This document shows, in pieces, positions 1 to 5,941 of a stretch of 6,102 bases of DNA. Each line of letters begins with the position of its first letter. Within the stretch, counting starts at the first letter, position 1. The position numbers and the translations under genes are program-made. Under the pieces are notes generated by a model. It had not been told where the DNA came from. It did no database searches and worked only from the letters and a program-made list of their open reading frames with translations. Source of the stretch: Clostridia bacterium (GTDB lineage: Bacteria > CBDUZB01 > JAGLHV01); NCBI GenBank assembly GCA_030595925.1, contig JAUVLC010000132.1, positions 1 through 6,102 of the forward strand, given 5' to 3'.

Positions 1-2
1 GA

Positions 3-80
3 TTAAAAGAGTGTATAGATTATTCAAAAATAATGTTAGAAGAAGCAAAAAAAGAAAAATTGAGCCCTTTAATCTTTTAG
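3..80 (+). CDS. 3' end of an unidentified upstream gene (partial)
   Basis: Frame 3 is open from the window edge to a TAG at 78-80 and gives 25 residues, beginning LKECIDYSKIML and ending EEAKKEKLSPLIF. The residue mix is balanced (an amphipathic, E/K-rich helix), and many codons start with G or A, as expected of real coding sequence in AT-rich DNA. Frame 2 is also open, to a TAA at 95-97, but encodes a very basic, Tyr-rich peptide that looks less like a protein. I prefer frame 3 without certainty. Too little is present to name a family. No hairpin plus T-run terminator is seen between this stop and avs4, so read-through into avs4 is possible. Confidence 0.45.
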   Translation, partial: LKECIDYSKIMLEEAKKEKLSPLIF

Positions 81-149
81 AATATTATTATGAATAAATA
101 TATAAAAAAATTGTAAATAATATATAAAGTAGGTAAATTGAAAAGCTTA

Positions 150-166
150 CTATATACTGTACATAG
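150..166. repeat. imperfect 17-bp palindrome, possible operator
   Basis: CTATATACTGTACATAG is a dyad centred on T158. The left half CTATaTAC (150-157) mirrors the right half GTAcATAG (159-166), with one mismatched pair (154/162). Its length and its place about 190 bases before avs4 would suit a dimeric repressor site. It does not match a named operator that I recognise, and short dyads are common in AT-rich DNA. Confidence 0.25.
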
Positions 167-183
167 CAATTTATGCTGGAGTA

Positions 184-211
184 TTGTTGATACGTTAAAA
201 GGTGATATATG
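184..211 (+). promoter_or_regulatory. weak candidate promoter, TTGTTG - 16 - TATATG with extended -10
   Basis: TTGTTG (184-189) and TATATG (206-211) are 16 bases apart, and TG at 203-204 gives the TGn of an extended -10. Each hexamer matches the sigma70 consensus imperfectly. It is the best-spaced pair found before avs4 and would give a leader of about 135 bases. It overlaps the SD and start of the mini-ORF at 209, so both cannot be used from the same transcript. Low confidence. Confidence 0.2.
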
Positions 212-259
212 TTCGGGCAAAAAGTTATAATATTTAAGACATTTATAATAACTGTTTGA
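209..259 (+). CDS. 16-codon SD-led mini-ORF upstream of avs4
   Basis: ATG at 209 encodes MFGQKVIIFKTFIITV followed by TGA (257-259). AAAGGTGA at 198-205 is a good Shine-Dalgarno match, with its AAGG six bases before the ATG, which is why this tiny frame is listed. The peptide is hydrophobic with two lysines and resembles no family I know. It ends 95 bases before avs4. It could be a leader peptide or a chance frame in AT-rich DNA. There is no stalling motif or attenuator hairpin around it to support regulation. Confidence 0.2.
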   Translation: MFGQKVIIFKTFIITV

Positions 260-354
260 AATAGTCCGAAAAAATTAATAACAAATATAAGGATGTTATG
301 TAAGATAATATTGTCGAAAAAAAGAGGGAATTTGTCAAGGAAAAGGGAAAAGTT

Positions 355-3300
355 ATGATGATTAAACCAAACTGGCACATTTTCAAAGCAAAATTTAGCG
401 AAAACCCTCAAGATAATTTTGAGTGGTTTTGTTATTTATTATTTTGCAAAGAATTTAATAAACCGCTCGGTGTCTCAGGGTATAAAAATCATAGACATCT
501 CGAACATGACCCAATAGAAAAAGACAAGGAGGTAATCGGTTGGCAGGCAAAATTTTATGACACACCCTTATCGCAACATAAATCAGAAATAATTGGATTA
601 ATTGAAGGAGCAAAACGAGATTACCCAAATATTACAAAAATTATTATTTATACAAATCAAAATTGGGGTCAGGGGAAAAAACAAAATGATTCCCAAGTAA
701 AGGTGGATATTGATAATAAGGCAAAAGAGCTAGGGATAGAAATAGATTGGAATCACATGGAGAATTTTTTCAAATCTCCATTTGTATCTGTCGATAATGA
801 ATTGATATCTAAGAATTTTTTTACTTTAGACAAAAGTATTTTTGATCTCATTGATGAGCAACAAAAACATACCGAAAATATATTAAATGAAATACAAACC
901 CACATTGATTTTAGTGGTAAAACCATTGAAATCAAAAGAAACGATGTTCTCGAAAAGTTGAAAGATGAATCATCACGGGTTTTGGTTCTGAGTGGAGTTG
1001 GGGGAGTTGGAAAAACGGCACTTATTAAAAATCTCTATGCGCAGTTAAAGACAGAGGTGCCTTTTTACATTTTTAAAGCAACTGAATTTGAATTAAGAAA
1101 TATCAGCCACTTTTTCAAAAACTTCGATTTTCAGGATTTTATCAAGGCTCATAAAGAGGAAACCAGTAAAACTGTTGTGATTGATTCTGCTGAAAAACTA
1201 CTGGATTTAAAAAACCCCGATTCGTTTAAGGAATTTTTAACTATTCTAATTGAGAATAATTGGAAAATTATTTTTACAACAAGGGACGACTATATAGAAG
1301 ATTTGAATTATCAATTTTTTGAAATTTATAAAATTATTCCGTTCAACATAAATTTACAGAACCTAGAACAAAATGAACTTGATTCAATTTCATCTACATA
1401 CTCTTTTAAACTTCCTGGAGATCAGAAATTATTAGACTTAATTAAGAACCCATTTTATTTGAACGAATATTTAAAGTTTTATAAAGACGATGAACAGTTA
1501 AATTATGGAAGTTTTAGAGATAACTTGTGGAATAAAAATATCAAAAAATCAAAGCCAGCAAGAGAACAGTGTTTTTTGCAAATAGCATGTAAAAGGGCAA
1601 ATGAGGGGCAATTTTTTCTTAATCCGGACTGTGAATCAAATGTCCTCGATGAACTTACAAGAGATGGGATTTTGGGCTACGAAACAGCCGGATATTTTAT
1701 TGCGCATGATATTCATGAAGAATGGGCATTGGAAAAGAAAATTGAAGTAGAATTTACAAAAAAAACAAATGGCCAAGAATTTTTTAAAAATATAGGACGG
1801 GCACTTGCAATTCGTAGAAGCTTTAGGAACTGGATATCAAAAAAACTCTTATTAGAAGATGGAGAAACTAAGAAATTTATTGAAGAAGTTATAAAAAACG
1901 AAGAAATTGAGCCGTTCTGGAAAGACGAAATATTAATTTCTGTTTTACTTTCAAACTATTCGGAAAATTTTTTCAGTAATTTCAAAGATTTATTGTTGGA
2001 GAATAAACAAGAATTTTTGAAAAAACTAACTTTTTTGTTGAGAATCGCCTGTAAAGAAGTTGATGAAGATTTCTTTAAACAATTAGGGATAAAAAGAATA
2101 AACTTATTTACTTTAAAATATGTTCTTACAAAACCGAAAGGACAAGGCTGGAAGAGCATTATTAAATGTGTTTATGAAAACCTAAATACCATAGGCATTG
2201 GAAATCTTTATTTTGTTCTGCCAATTATTCATGATTGGAATACTAAATTTAAAACAGGAGAAACGACAAAATACTCCAGCTTAATCGCGTTAGAGTATTA
2301 CCAGTGGATTCTTAAAAAAGATATTTATTTTTCTCGTGATGACAATGTAAAAGATAAAATCTTACAAACAATTCTTTATGGTTCTAACCAAATTAAGGAT
2401 GAGCTAAAAAAGATTTTTGAGGAGATTCTAAAAAATAAGTGGAAAAATCATAGAGACCCTTATTATGTCCTATCAAAAACCATTTTGACAAAACTTGAAG
2501 GTATTTCAATTTCTCAAGTTCTTCCAGAATTTGTTTTACAATTAGCTGATTTGTTTTGGTCATACACTCCTAAAAAAAACCGTTTTTATTCCGACTCAAG
2601 AAGGGGAGTAGAGCAATATTTCAATATAGAAGAAAATCATTCTGACTACTATCCAGCAAGTTCATACCAAACACCAATTTATTGGCTTCTTCAATCTGCC
2701 CTAAAAGAAACAGTAGATTTTATTTTAGAATTTACAAATAAAGCAGTTGAATCTTTTGCTAAATCTAATTTTGCAAAGAACGAAGTTAAAGAAATAGAAG
2801 TTTATATTGGTGAAAATAAAACAACTAAACAATATATATGCGATAGGCTTTGGTGTACTTACAGAGGCACACAAGCATCCCCACATGTCTTAGAGTCGAT
2901 GCATATGGCTTTGGAGAAATTTTTTCTTAAAAATGGCAAGCATATTGACTCAAAAACGTTAGAAAGTTGGCTTCTGTATCTCCTGAAAAAAACAAAATCT
3001 TCATCTATCTCTGCAGTAGTAGCAAGTATAGTGTTGGCATATCCGGAGAAGATTTTTAATATCGCAAAAATTCTTTTTCAAACAAAGGATTTTTTTCTAT
3101 ACGAAACACACAGGTGGGTTTTGGATCAAGGACACAAAAATCAGTCCTTAATGCTAAAGAGTAATTTTGGTGTCGATTCGAAAAATGATGTTTTTGAAAA
3201 CGAAAGATTGGAAGCGTGTGATGATAAACATAGAAAGTGGAATTTAGAACATTTATTTTTAAACTATCAATGTTTCAGAAATGAGAAAACAAGTGAGCAA

Positions 3301-5100
3301 GAAGCAGAGGAACGACAGAAAATACTATGGGAAATTCTGGATGGCTACTACAAGAAATTACTCCCTGAATCAGAACAAACCGAATTAGATGAAACTTGGC
3401 GGCTTTGTCTTGCAAGAATGGATAGAAGAAAAATGAAGCCAATAACAAAAAAGACAGATGAGGGAATTGAAATTCACTGGAATCCCGAAATTGGACCTAA
3501 ATTGAAAAAGAAAAGTGAAGACTCTCAAAAAGAGATTTTTGAAAAAACAAAATACACCGCGCTTAAACTGTGGAGTCATTACAAAATTGGAAACGATGAA
3601 CGATACAAACAGTATGAACATTATGAAAATGACCCCAAGCTTGCACTAAAAGAGGTGAAAGAAATTATCCCAAAATTAAAGTTGATTAAAAAGCCAAAAC
3701 ATTTAGAACTTGAGCATACGGAAGATGAGATTTTTTATCTTTTAAATTATTCCATCCCCGGAGAAGTTTGTTCCGTTTTAATACGAGATTACTTTGAAAA
3801 ACTTTCAAAAGAAGAAAGTGATTTTTGTGCCAGTATTATTTTAGAAGTAGCTTTTTCGTTCTCTGGTCCTAATTATCAATATCAAGGAACTGATGGCACA
3901 CGATCAGTAATTTCTGTATTACCAGTATTATTAGAAAAATTCCCAAAAGAGAAAAAAAATATAAAAGAAATTTTGCTGTTTAATTTATTCAACTGTTATT
4001 CATTTGATATAACTGGCACAAGTTTTAATGTATTTTCAATTATGGCCATTCAGAAGATATGGAAGACTAATTTTGAGGACGCACAGTCAATATTGATTGG
4101 TTATTTATATTTGAAGTCAAAATATGATGCACTTAGAGAAAAGATACGACAGGAGAATCGAAAGAGGAATAGATATAACCCACAAGAGAATGAGGTAATG
4201 GACAAATTTTTGAAGGAACACGAAGAATATTTACAGAAAGTCATAAATAATCAAGTATTGATAGATGATATAGGAGATATTGAAACAATAGATTTGTATA
4301 TATTAAAAACTGCTTTTCAATTGATTCCCTTGAAAACAAAAGATAATGAGCACAAAATAATAGTCAAAAGAATTATCTCTGCTTTTGTTGAAAAATTAAT
4401 TTCAAACAACAGAGACGACAGGATTGATTGTAAAGTAAGGCATGATTTTTTAGAAAAATTAGCTTATTTTGTATTGAGTTCTCCAAAAGAAGAAATTCAA
4501 GAGTATATAAAGCCGTTTCTAGATAAATTCAACAGTACAGAAACAATTGCTGATTTGTTTGAGAAATTTATATCTGCCGAAGATTATTTAAACTCATATG
4601 AAAATTTTTGGGAAGTTTGGAATTTATTTAAAGAGAAAATAGTTGAGGTTTGCAAAGAGGGAGATGGTTATCGGTCTGTTGATAAGATTATAAAAAGCTA
4701 TCTTTTTGCTCAAAACCTGTGGAAAGAGTCGGCTACTGAATGGCACACATTTAAGGATGATAATAAAAGATTTTTTAAAGAAATTTTAGAGAAAATTGGT
4801 CACTGCCCTTCAGCTCTATATGCAATTTCAAAACTATTAAATGATATTGGGAGTACTTACTTAGATGATGGAATATTATGGGTATCGGACATGTTAACTA
4901 AGAATCAAAACTTACTTACTGCCAAACTTGAAATAGAAACCGTTTACTACATAGAGAATCTTGTCAGAAAGTATATTTATAAAAATCGCACAAAAATAAG
5001 AGAAAAGAAAAAATTAAAAAATGATGTTTTGGTGGTATTGGGTTTTTTAATAGCAAAAGGTTCTGTCATCGGATATATTTTGAGGGAAAGCATAGTTTAA
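355..5100 (+). CDS. avs4: Avs4-like (AVAST type IV) STAND ATPase with N-terminal Mrr-like nuclease
   Basis: This is a 1581-residue anti-phage immune sensor that probably acts alone in the cytoplasm. SEEN: residues 1-150 look like an Mrr-type PD-(D/E)xK nuclease: an N-terminal helix with F22-E23-W24, an acidic stretch E50/D52-P53, then G-W63-Q64-A65-K66-F67-Y, the QxK form of the catalytic strand. The STAND core follows: Walker A G214-VGGVG-K220-T221, Walker B VVID277-SAE280, sensor 1 TTR310, an NPFYL motif at 365-369, and a winged-helix HD pair H451-D452. Residues from about 480 to 1581 are predicted helical repeats with a conserved-looking W1015/R1016 and M1022-D-RRKM1027 segment. KNOWN: Avs4 proteins are about 1600 residues, bind phage portal protein, oligomerise and cut DNA. 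The E. coli-type Avs4 N-terminus shares the EWxxYLLFCxEF and GWQAKFY signatures, from memory. INFERRED: function in this host. START: ATG355 follows AAGGAAAAGGG (337-347) by seven bases. An in-frame TAA lies at 301, with no other ATG, GTG or TTG between. ATG358 is the alternative. The frame is intact and all core residues are present. Confidence 0.9.
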   Translation: MMIKPNWHIFKAKFSENPQDNFEWFCYLLFCKEFNKPLGVSGYKNHRHLEHDPIEKDKEVIGWQAKFYDTPLSQHKSEIIGLIEGAKRDYPNITKIIIYTNQNWGQGKKQNDSQVKVDIDNKAKELGIEIDWNHMENFFKSPFVSVDNELISKNFFTLDKSIFDLIDEQQKHTENILNEIQTHIDFSGKTIEIKRNDVLEKLKDESSRVLVLSGVGGVGKTALIKNLYAQLKTEVPFYIFKATEFELRNISHFFKNFDFQDFIKAHKEETSKTVVIDSAEKLLDLKNPDSFKEFLTILIENNWKIIFTTRDDYIEDLNYQFFEIYKIIPFNINLQNLEQNELDSISSTYSFKLPGDQKLLDLIKNPFYLNEYLKFYKDDEQLNYGSFRDNLWNKNIKKSKPAREQCFLQIACKRANEGQFFLNPDCESNVLDELTRDGILGYETAGYFIAHDIHEEWALEKKIEVEFTKKTNGQEFFKNIGRALAIRRSFRNWISKKLLLEDGETKKFIEEVIKNEEIEPFWKDEILISVLLSNYSENFFSNFKDLLLENKQEFLKKLTFLLRIACKEVDEDFFKQLGIKRINLFTLKYVLTKPKGQGWKSIIKCVYENLNTIGIGNLYFVLPIIHDWNTKFKTGETTKYSSLIALEYYQWILKKDIYFSRDDNVKDKILQTILYGSNQIKDELKKIFEEILKNKWKNHRDPYYVLSKTILTKLEGISISQVLPEFVLQLADLFWSYTPKKNRFYSDSRRGVEQYFNIEENHSDYYPASSYQTPIYWLLQSALKETVDFILEFTNKAVESFAKSNFAKNEVKEIEVYIGENKTTKQYICDRLWCTYRGTQASPHVLESMHMALEKFFLKNGKHIDSKTLESWLLYLLKKTKSSSISAVVASIVLAYPEKIFNIAKILFQTKDFFLYETHRWVLDQGHKNQSLMLKSNFGVDSKNDVFENERLEACDDKHRKWNLEHLFLNYQCFRNEKTSEQEAEERQKILWEILDGYYKKLLPESEQTELDETWRLCLARMDRRKMKPITKKTDEGIEIHWNPEIGPKLKKKSEDSQKEIFEKTKYTALKLWSHYKIGNDERYKQYEHYENDPKLALKEVKEIIPKLKLIKKPKHLELEHTEDEIFYLLNYSIPGEVCSVLIRDYFEKLSKEESDFCASIILEVAFSFSGPNYQYQGTDGTRSVISVLPVLLEKFPKEKKNIKEILLFNLFNCYSFDITGTSFNVFSIMAIQKIWKTNFEDAQSILIGYLYLKSKYDALREKIRQENRKRNRYNPQENEVMDKFLKEHEEYLQKVINNQVLIDDIGDIETIDLYILKTAFQLIPLKTKDNEHKIIVKRIISAFVEKLISNNRDDRIDCKVRHDFLEKLAYFVLSSPKEEIQEYIKPFLDKFNSTETIADLFEKFISAEDYLNSYENFWEVWNLFKEKIVEVCKEGDGYRSVDKIIKSYLFAQNLWKESATEWHTFKDDNKRFFKEILEKIGHCPSALYAISKLLNDIGSTYLDDGILWVSDMLTKNQNLLTAKLEIETVYYIENLVRKYIYKNRTKIREKKKLKNDVLVVLGFLIAKGSVIGYILRESIV

Positions 5101-5107
5101 GTATAAT
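5080..5107 (+). promoter_or_regulatory. sigma70-type promoter overlapping the avs4 stop codon
   Basis: TTGAGG (5080-5085) and a perfect TATAAT (5102-5107) are separated by 16 bases. The pair straddles the avs4 stop at 5098-5100. Transcription would begin near 5113-5115, just before the first hairpin of the GC-rich island, so it could drive a structured small RNA or a long leader for the GIY-YIG gene. The hexamers and spacing are better than anything found before avs4. Its use is inferred. Confidence 0.4.
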
Positions 5108-5117
5108 AATTGAAAGC

Positions 5118-5142
5118 GGTGTGCCAACGATGTTGGCATATC
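5118..5142 (+). repeat. 11-bp inverted repeat with GAT triloop
   Basis: TGCCAAC (5122-5128) and GTTGGCA (5132-5138) pair perfectly around a three-base GAT loop. As RNA the stem extends outwards through G-U, U-A, G-U and G-C pairs to 5118 and 5142, giving 11 pairs. It begins 17 bases after the avs4 stop. No T-tract follows (the next bases are CCAAAACGG), so it is not a standard intrinsic terminator. It could protect the avs4 mRNA 3' end, cap a small RNA, or be part of a dispersed repeat. Confidence 0.6.
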
Positions 5143-5160
5143 CCAAAACGGCGGCGAAAA

Positions 5161-5199
5161 AGAAGCGGGAAAAAGCGGGGCGAAATTCCTCCCGGTTCT
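5161..5199 (+). repeat. imperfect 10-bp hairpin in GC-rich island
   Basis: AGAAGCGGGA (5161-5170) pairs with TCCCGGTTCT (5190-5199), with one G-G mismatch at 5165/5195 and a 19-base loop. The left arm also forms a 10-bp tandem repeat, since AAGCGGG recurs at 5163-5169 and 5173-5179. The pairing is seen directly; whether it forms in vivo is not known. Confidence 0.4.
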
Positions 5200-5245
5200 C
5201 CCTTTCACCTTGCCTGTTCTATAGAGTAGGGCTTAGGGTGGGGAG
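5198..5245 (+). repeat. long imperfect hairpin with bulges
   Basis: CTCCC (5198-5202) pairs with GGGAG (5241-5245), CACC (5206-5209) with GGTG (5237-5240), and GCC (5212-5214) with GGC (5230-5232). Short bulges separate the segments, and a self-complementary TCTATAGA (5218-5225) sits at the tip. Its left end overlaps the arm of the preceding hairpin by two bases, so the two compete slightly. The layout resembles degraded palindromic intergenic repeats, but I do not recognise a named family. Confidence 0.35.
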
Positions 5246-5315
5246 GGATTTAAAAATCAGTTTGTGGCTTTTCTCTGAAAAAAGTTTGAATTTTGTCCAA
5301 AATACGTAGCCATAC

Positions 5316-5344
5316 TTGTTTCATTCGAACTAAATCTTTATAAA
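5316..5344 (+). promoter_or_regulatory. candidate promoter of the GIY-YIG gene, TTGTTT - 17 - TATAAA
   Basis: TTGTTT (5316-5321) and TATAAA (5339-5344) are 17 bases apart. The -10 matches consensus at five of six positions and the -35 only at TTG. A start near 5351 gives a leader of about 33 bases with the RBS well placed, so this is the most natural promoter for the gene at 5384. Confidence 0.35.
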
Positions 5345-5383
5345 TTAAGCAACATTACCAAACAAAGAAAGGGGAAAATTATC

Positions 5384-5692
5384 ATGGGCTTTGAATGTTG
5401 GAGGTATCAGTTTGACGGAGCTTATACTTCTCCTGATTTTTTACAGTCAAGATCTGGAGTTTATGTTATTTGGTGCAAGAGCGGAGGTGATTGGATTGTA
5501 ATTGATGTCGGAGAAGCCGGTGATGTAAAAGAAAGGGTTAGTAATCACGATCGTGATGATTGTTGGCCTCGAAATTGCTCAGGCACAATTTATTATTCAG
5601 CAACTTATACACCCAATCTGCAACAAGCGGGAAGAATGGAAATAGAACAAAAAATAAGGGAGTTAACAAATCCGCCTTGCGGGGAACGCTAA
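5384..5692 (+). CDS. small GIY-YIG-superfamily protein, possibly frameshifted near its end
   Basis: The frame encodes 102 residues. SEEN: G25-V26-Y27 fits the GIY motif; I40-D41-V42-G43-E44 fits the second strand, with DVG in place of YIG; R51 and H55-x-R57 lie on the next helix, where the family has its catalytic Arg and Tyr/His; and E86 or E88, in MEIEQKIRE, sits where the metal-binding Glu is expected. The end is NPPCGER. KNOWN: GIY-YIG domains are about 90-100 residues and often cut DNA, but many short stand-alone members are uncharacterised. INFERRED: a nuclease-like fold; activity is unproven because the YIG tyrosine is absent. START: AAAGGGG (5368-5374) lies nine bases before the ATG. 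Codons are visibly more GC-rich than in avs4. It has its own promoter and is probably not in the avs4 operon. The +1 frame continues open to 5786, so the true product may be about 134 residues. Confidence 0.8.
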   Translation: MGFECWRYQFDGAYTSPDFLQSRSGVYVIWCKSGGDWIVIDVGEAGDVKERVSNHDRDDCWPRNCSGTIYYSATYTPNLQQAGRMEIEQKIRELTNPPCGER

Positions 5693-5786
5693 TCCTATAT
5701 TTAATGAAAATGTCTGGAAATTTATAAAAGAAGATAGTATTGGGGAAGATTTTGACTTTTTAATAATTTTCTTATACTATATTTAA
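5685..5786 (+). other. possible out-of-frame C-terminal extension of the GIY-YIG gene
   Basis: The +1 frame is open across the GIY-YIG stop and runs to a TAA at 5784-5786. It reads NANPIFNENVWKFIKEDS, then GEDFDF and a hydrophobic end. Removing one G from the GGGG run at 5681-5684 would join it smoothly after PPCG, giving about 134 residues. The acidic and aromatic mix looks protein-like. There is no good start codon with an SD inside it, so it is not an independent gene. The alternative is that the 102-residue form is complete, since PPCGER is a plausible natural end, and that this frame is open by chance in AT-rich DNA. Confidence 0.4.
5752..5778 (+). promoter_or_regulatory. candidate promoter for the downstream gene, TTGACT - 15 - TATACT
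   Basis: TTGACT (5752-5757) and TATACT (5773-5778) each match consensus at five of six positions, but the 15-base gap is short. Using TACTAT (5775-5780) gives 17 bases with a weaker -10. Transcription from about 5786 would make a leader of some 155 bases before the gene at 5942. The site lies within the possible extension of the GIY-YIG frame, which does not exclude it. Confidence 0.35.
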
Positions 5787-5911
5787 AGGGAATCCAGTCA
5801 TTAGAAGTATTTATTACTTTTTGCTAAGGGCTACCAGTTTAATTTTTCAGTGGCTAAAACAAAGATTTTTTATAATGTAAAAAGAATAAAAAAGTTGTAA
5901 AAAAGCCTTTT

Positions 5912-5936
5912 AATGTTAAAAAACATTGGGAGGTGA
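5912..5936 (+). promoter_or_regulatory. 6-bp inverted repeat abutting a strong ribosome-binding site
   Basis: AATGTT (5912-5917) and AACATT (5922-5927) are perfect inverted repeats around AAAA. They are followed at once by GGGAGGTGA (5928-5936), a near-ideal Shine-Dalgarno sequence five bases before the ATG at 5942. The hairpin is AT-rich and weak, leaves the SD free, and may instead be a DNA operator. The RBS decides the start of the next gene. Confidence 0.45.
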
Positions 5937-5941
5937 AAAAA

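Larger units (their letters stand above)
81..354. other. AT-rich spacer upstream of avs4
   Basis: No convincing gene longer than 20 codons is seen. The spacer holds a near-direct repeat AATATATAAA at 97-106 and 119-128 (22-bp spacing, about two helical turns), an imperfect palindrome at 150-166, a short inverted repeat AGCA/TGCT at 165-177, and a 16-codon SD-led ORF at 209-259. Perfect TATAAT boxes lie at 226-231 and 244-249, but neither has a recognisable -35 at 16-18 bases. In DNA this AT-rich, such boxes arise by chance. The avs4 promoter is probably in this stretch but cannot be assigned firmly. Confidence 0.6.
5101..5383. other. intergenic region with GC-rich, hairpin-rich island
   Basis: The first 150 bases (about 5115-5250) are clearly richer in G and C than everything around them and contain three consecutive imperfect hairpins. 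The rest (5251-5383) returns to AT-rich DNA and holds the promoter and RBS of the GIY-YIG gene. A 62-codon frame starting with GTG at 5121 has no SD and a basic, low-information product, so I do not call it. No T-run follows any of the hairpins, so no classical terminator for avs4 is visible. Confidence 0.6.

Noticed and set aside
2-97. Alternative frame 2 reading of the upstream partial gene
   Set aside because: It is open to a TAA at 95-97, but the product is strongly Arg/Lys-rich with a YYYE end. Frame 3 has the more protein-like composition.
226-249. Two perfect TATAAT boxes as avs4 promoters
   Set aside because: Neither has a -35 hexamer or extended -10 at the right distance, and such boxes are common by chance in DNA this AT-rich.
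88-411. Minus-strand frame of 107 codons
   Set aside because: It overlaps the avs4 start by 57 bases, has no SD, and its Phe/Ile/Tyr/Leu-rich product is what AT-rich non-coding DNA gives on the reverse strand.
753-3621. Three minus-strand frames of 60 to 78 codons inside avs4 (753-935, 1956-2159, 3385-3621)
   Set aside because: They are shadows of the avs4 reading frame, with no RBS and low-complexity hydrophobic products.
5269-5285. CTTTTC/GAAAAAAG as a terminator hairpin
   Set aside because: The stem is almost all A-T, needs a bulge, and has no run of T after it.
5121-5309. Plus-strand frame of 62 codons starting with GTG
   Set aside because: There is no SD before the GTG or before the ATG at 5130. 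It lies across the hairpin island, and the product is basic with no recognisable motif.
5311-5345. Possible tRNA T-arm (TTCGAAC)
   Set aside because: No cloverleaf, acceptor stem or CCA partner can be built around it.
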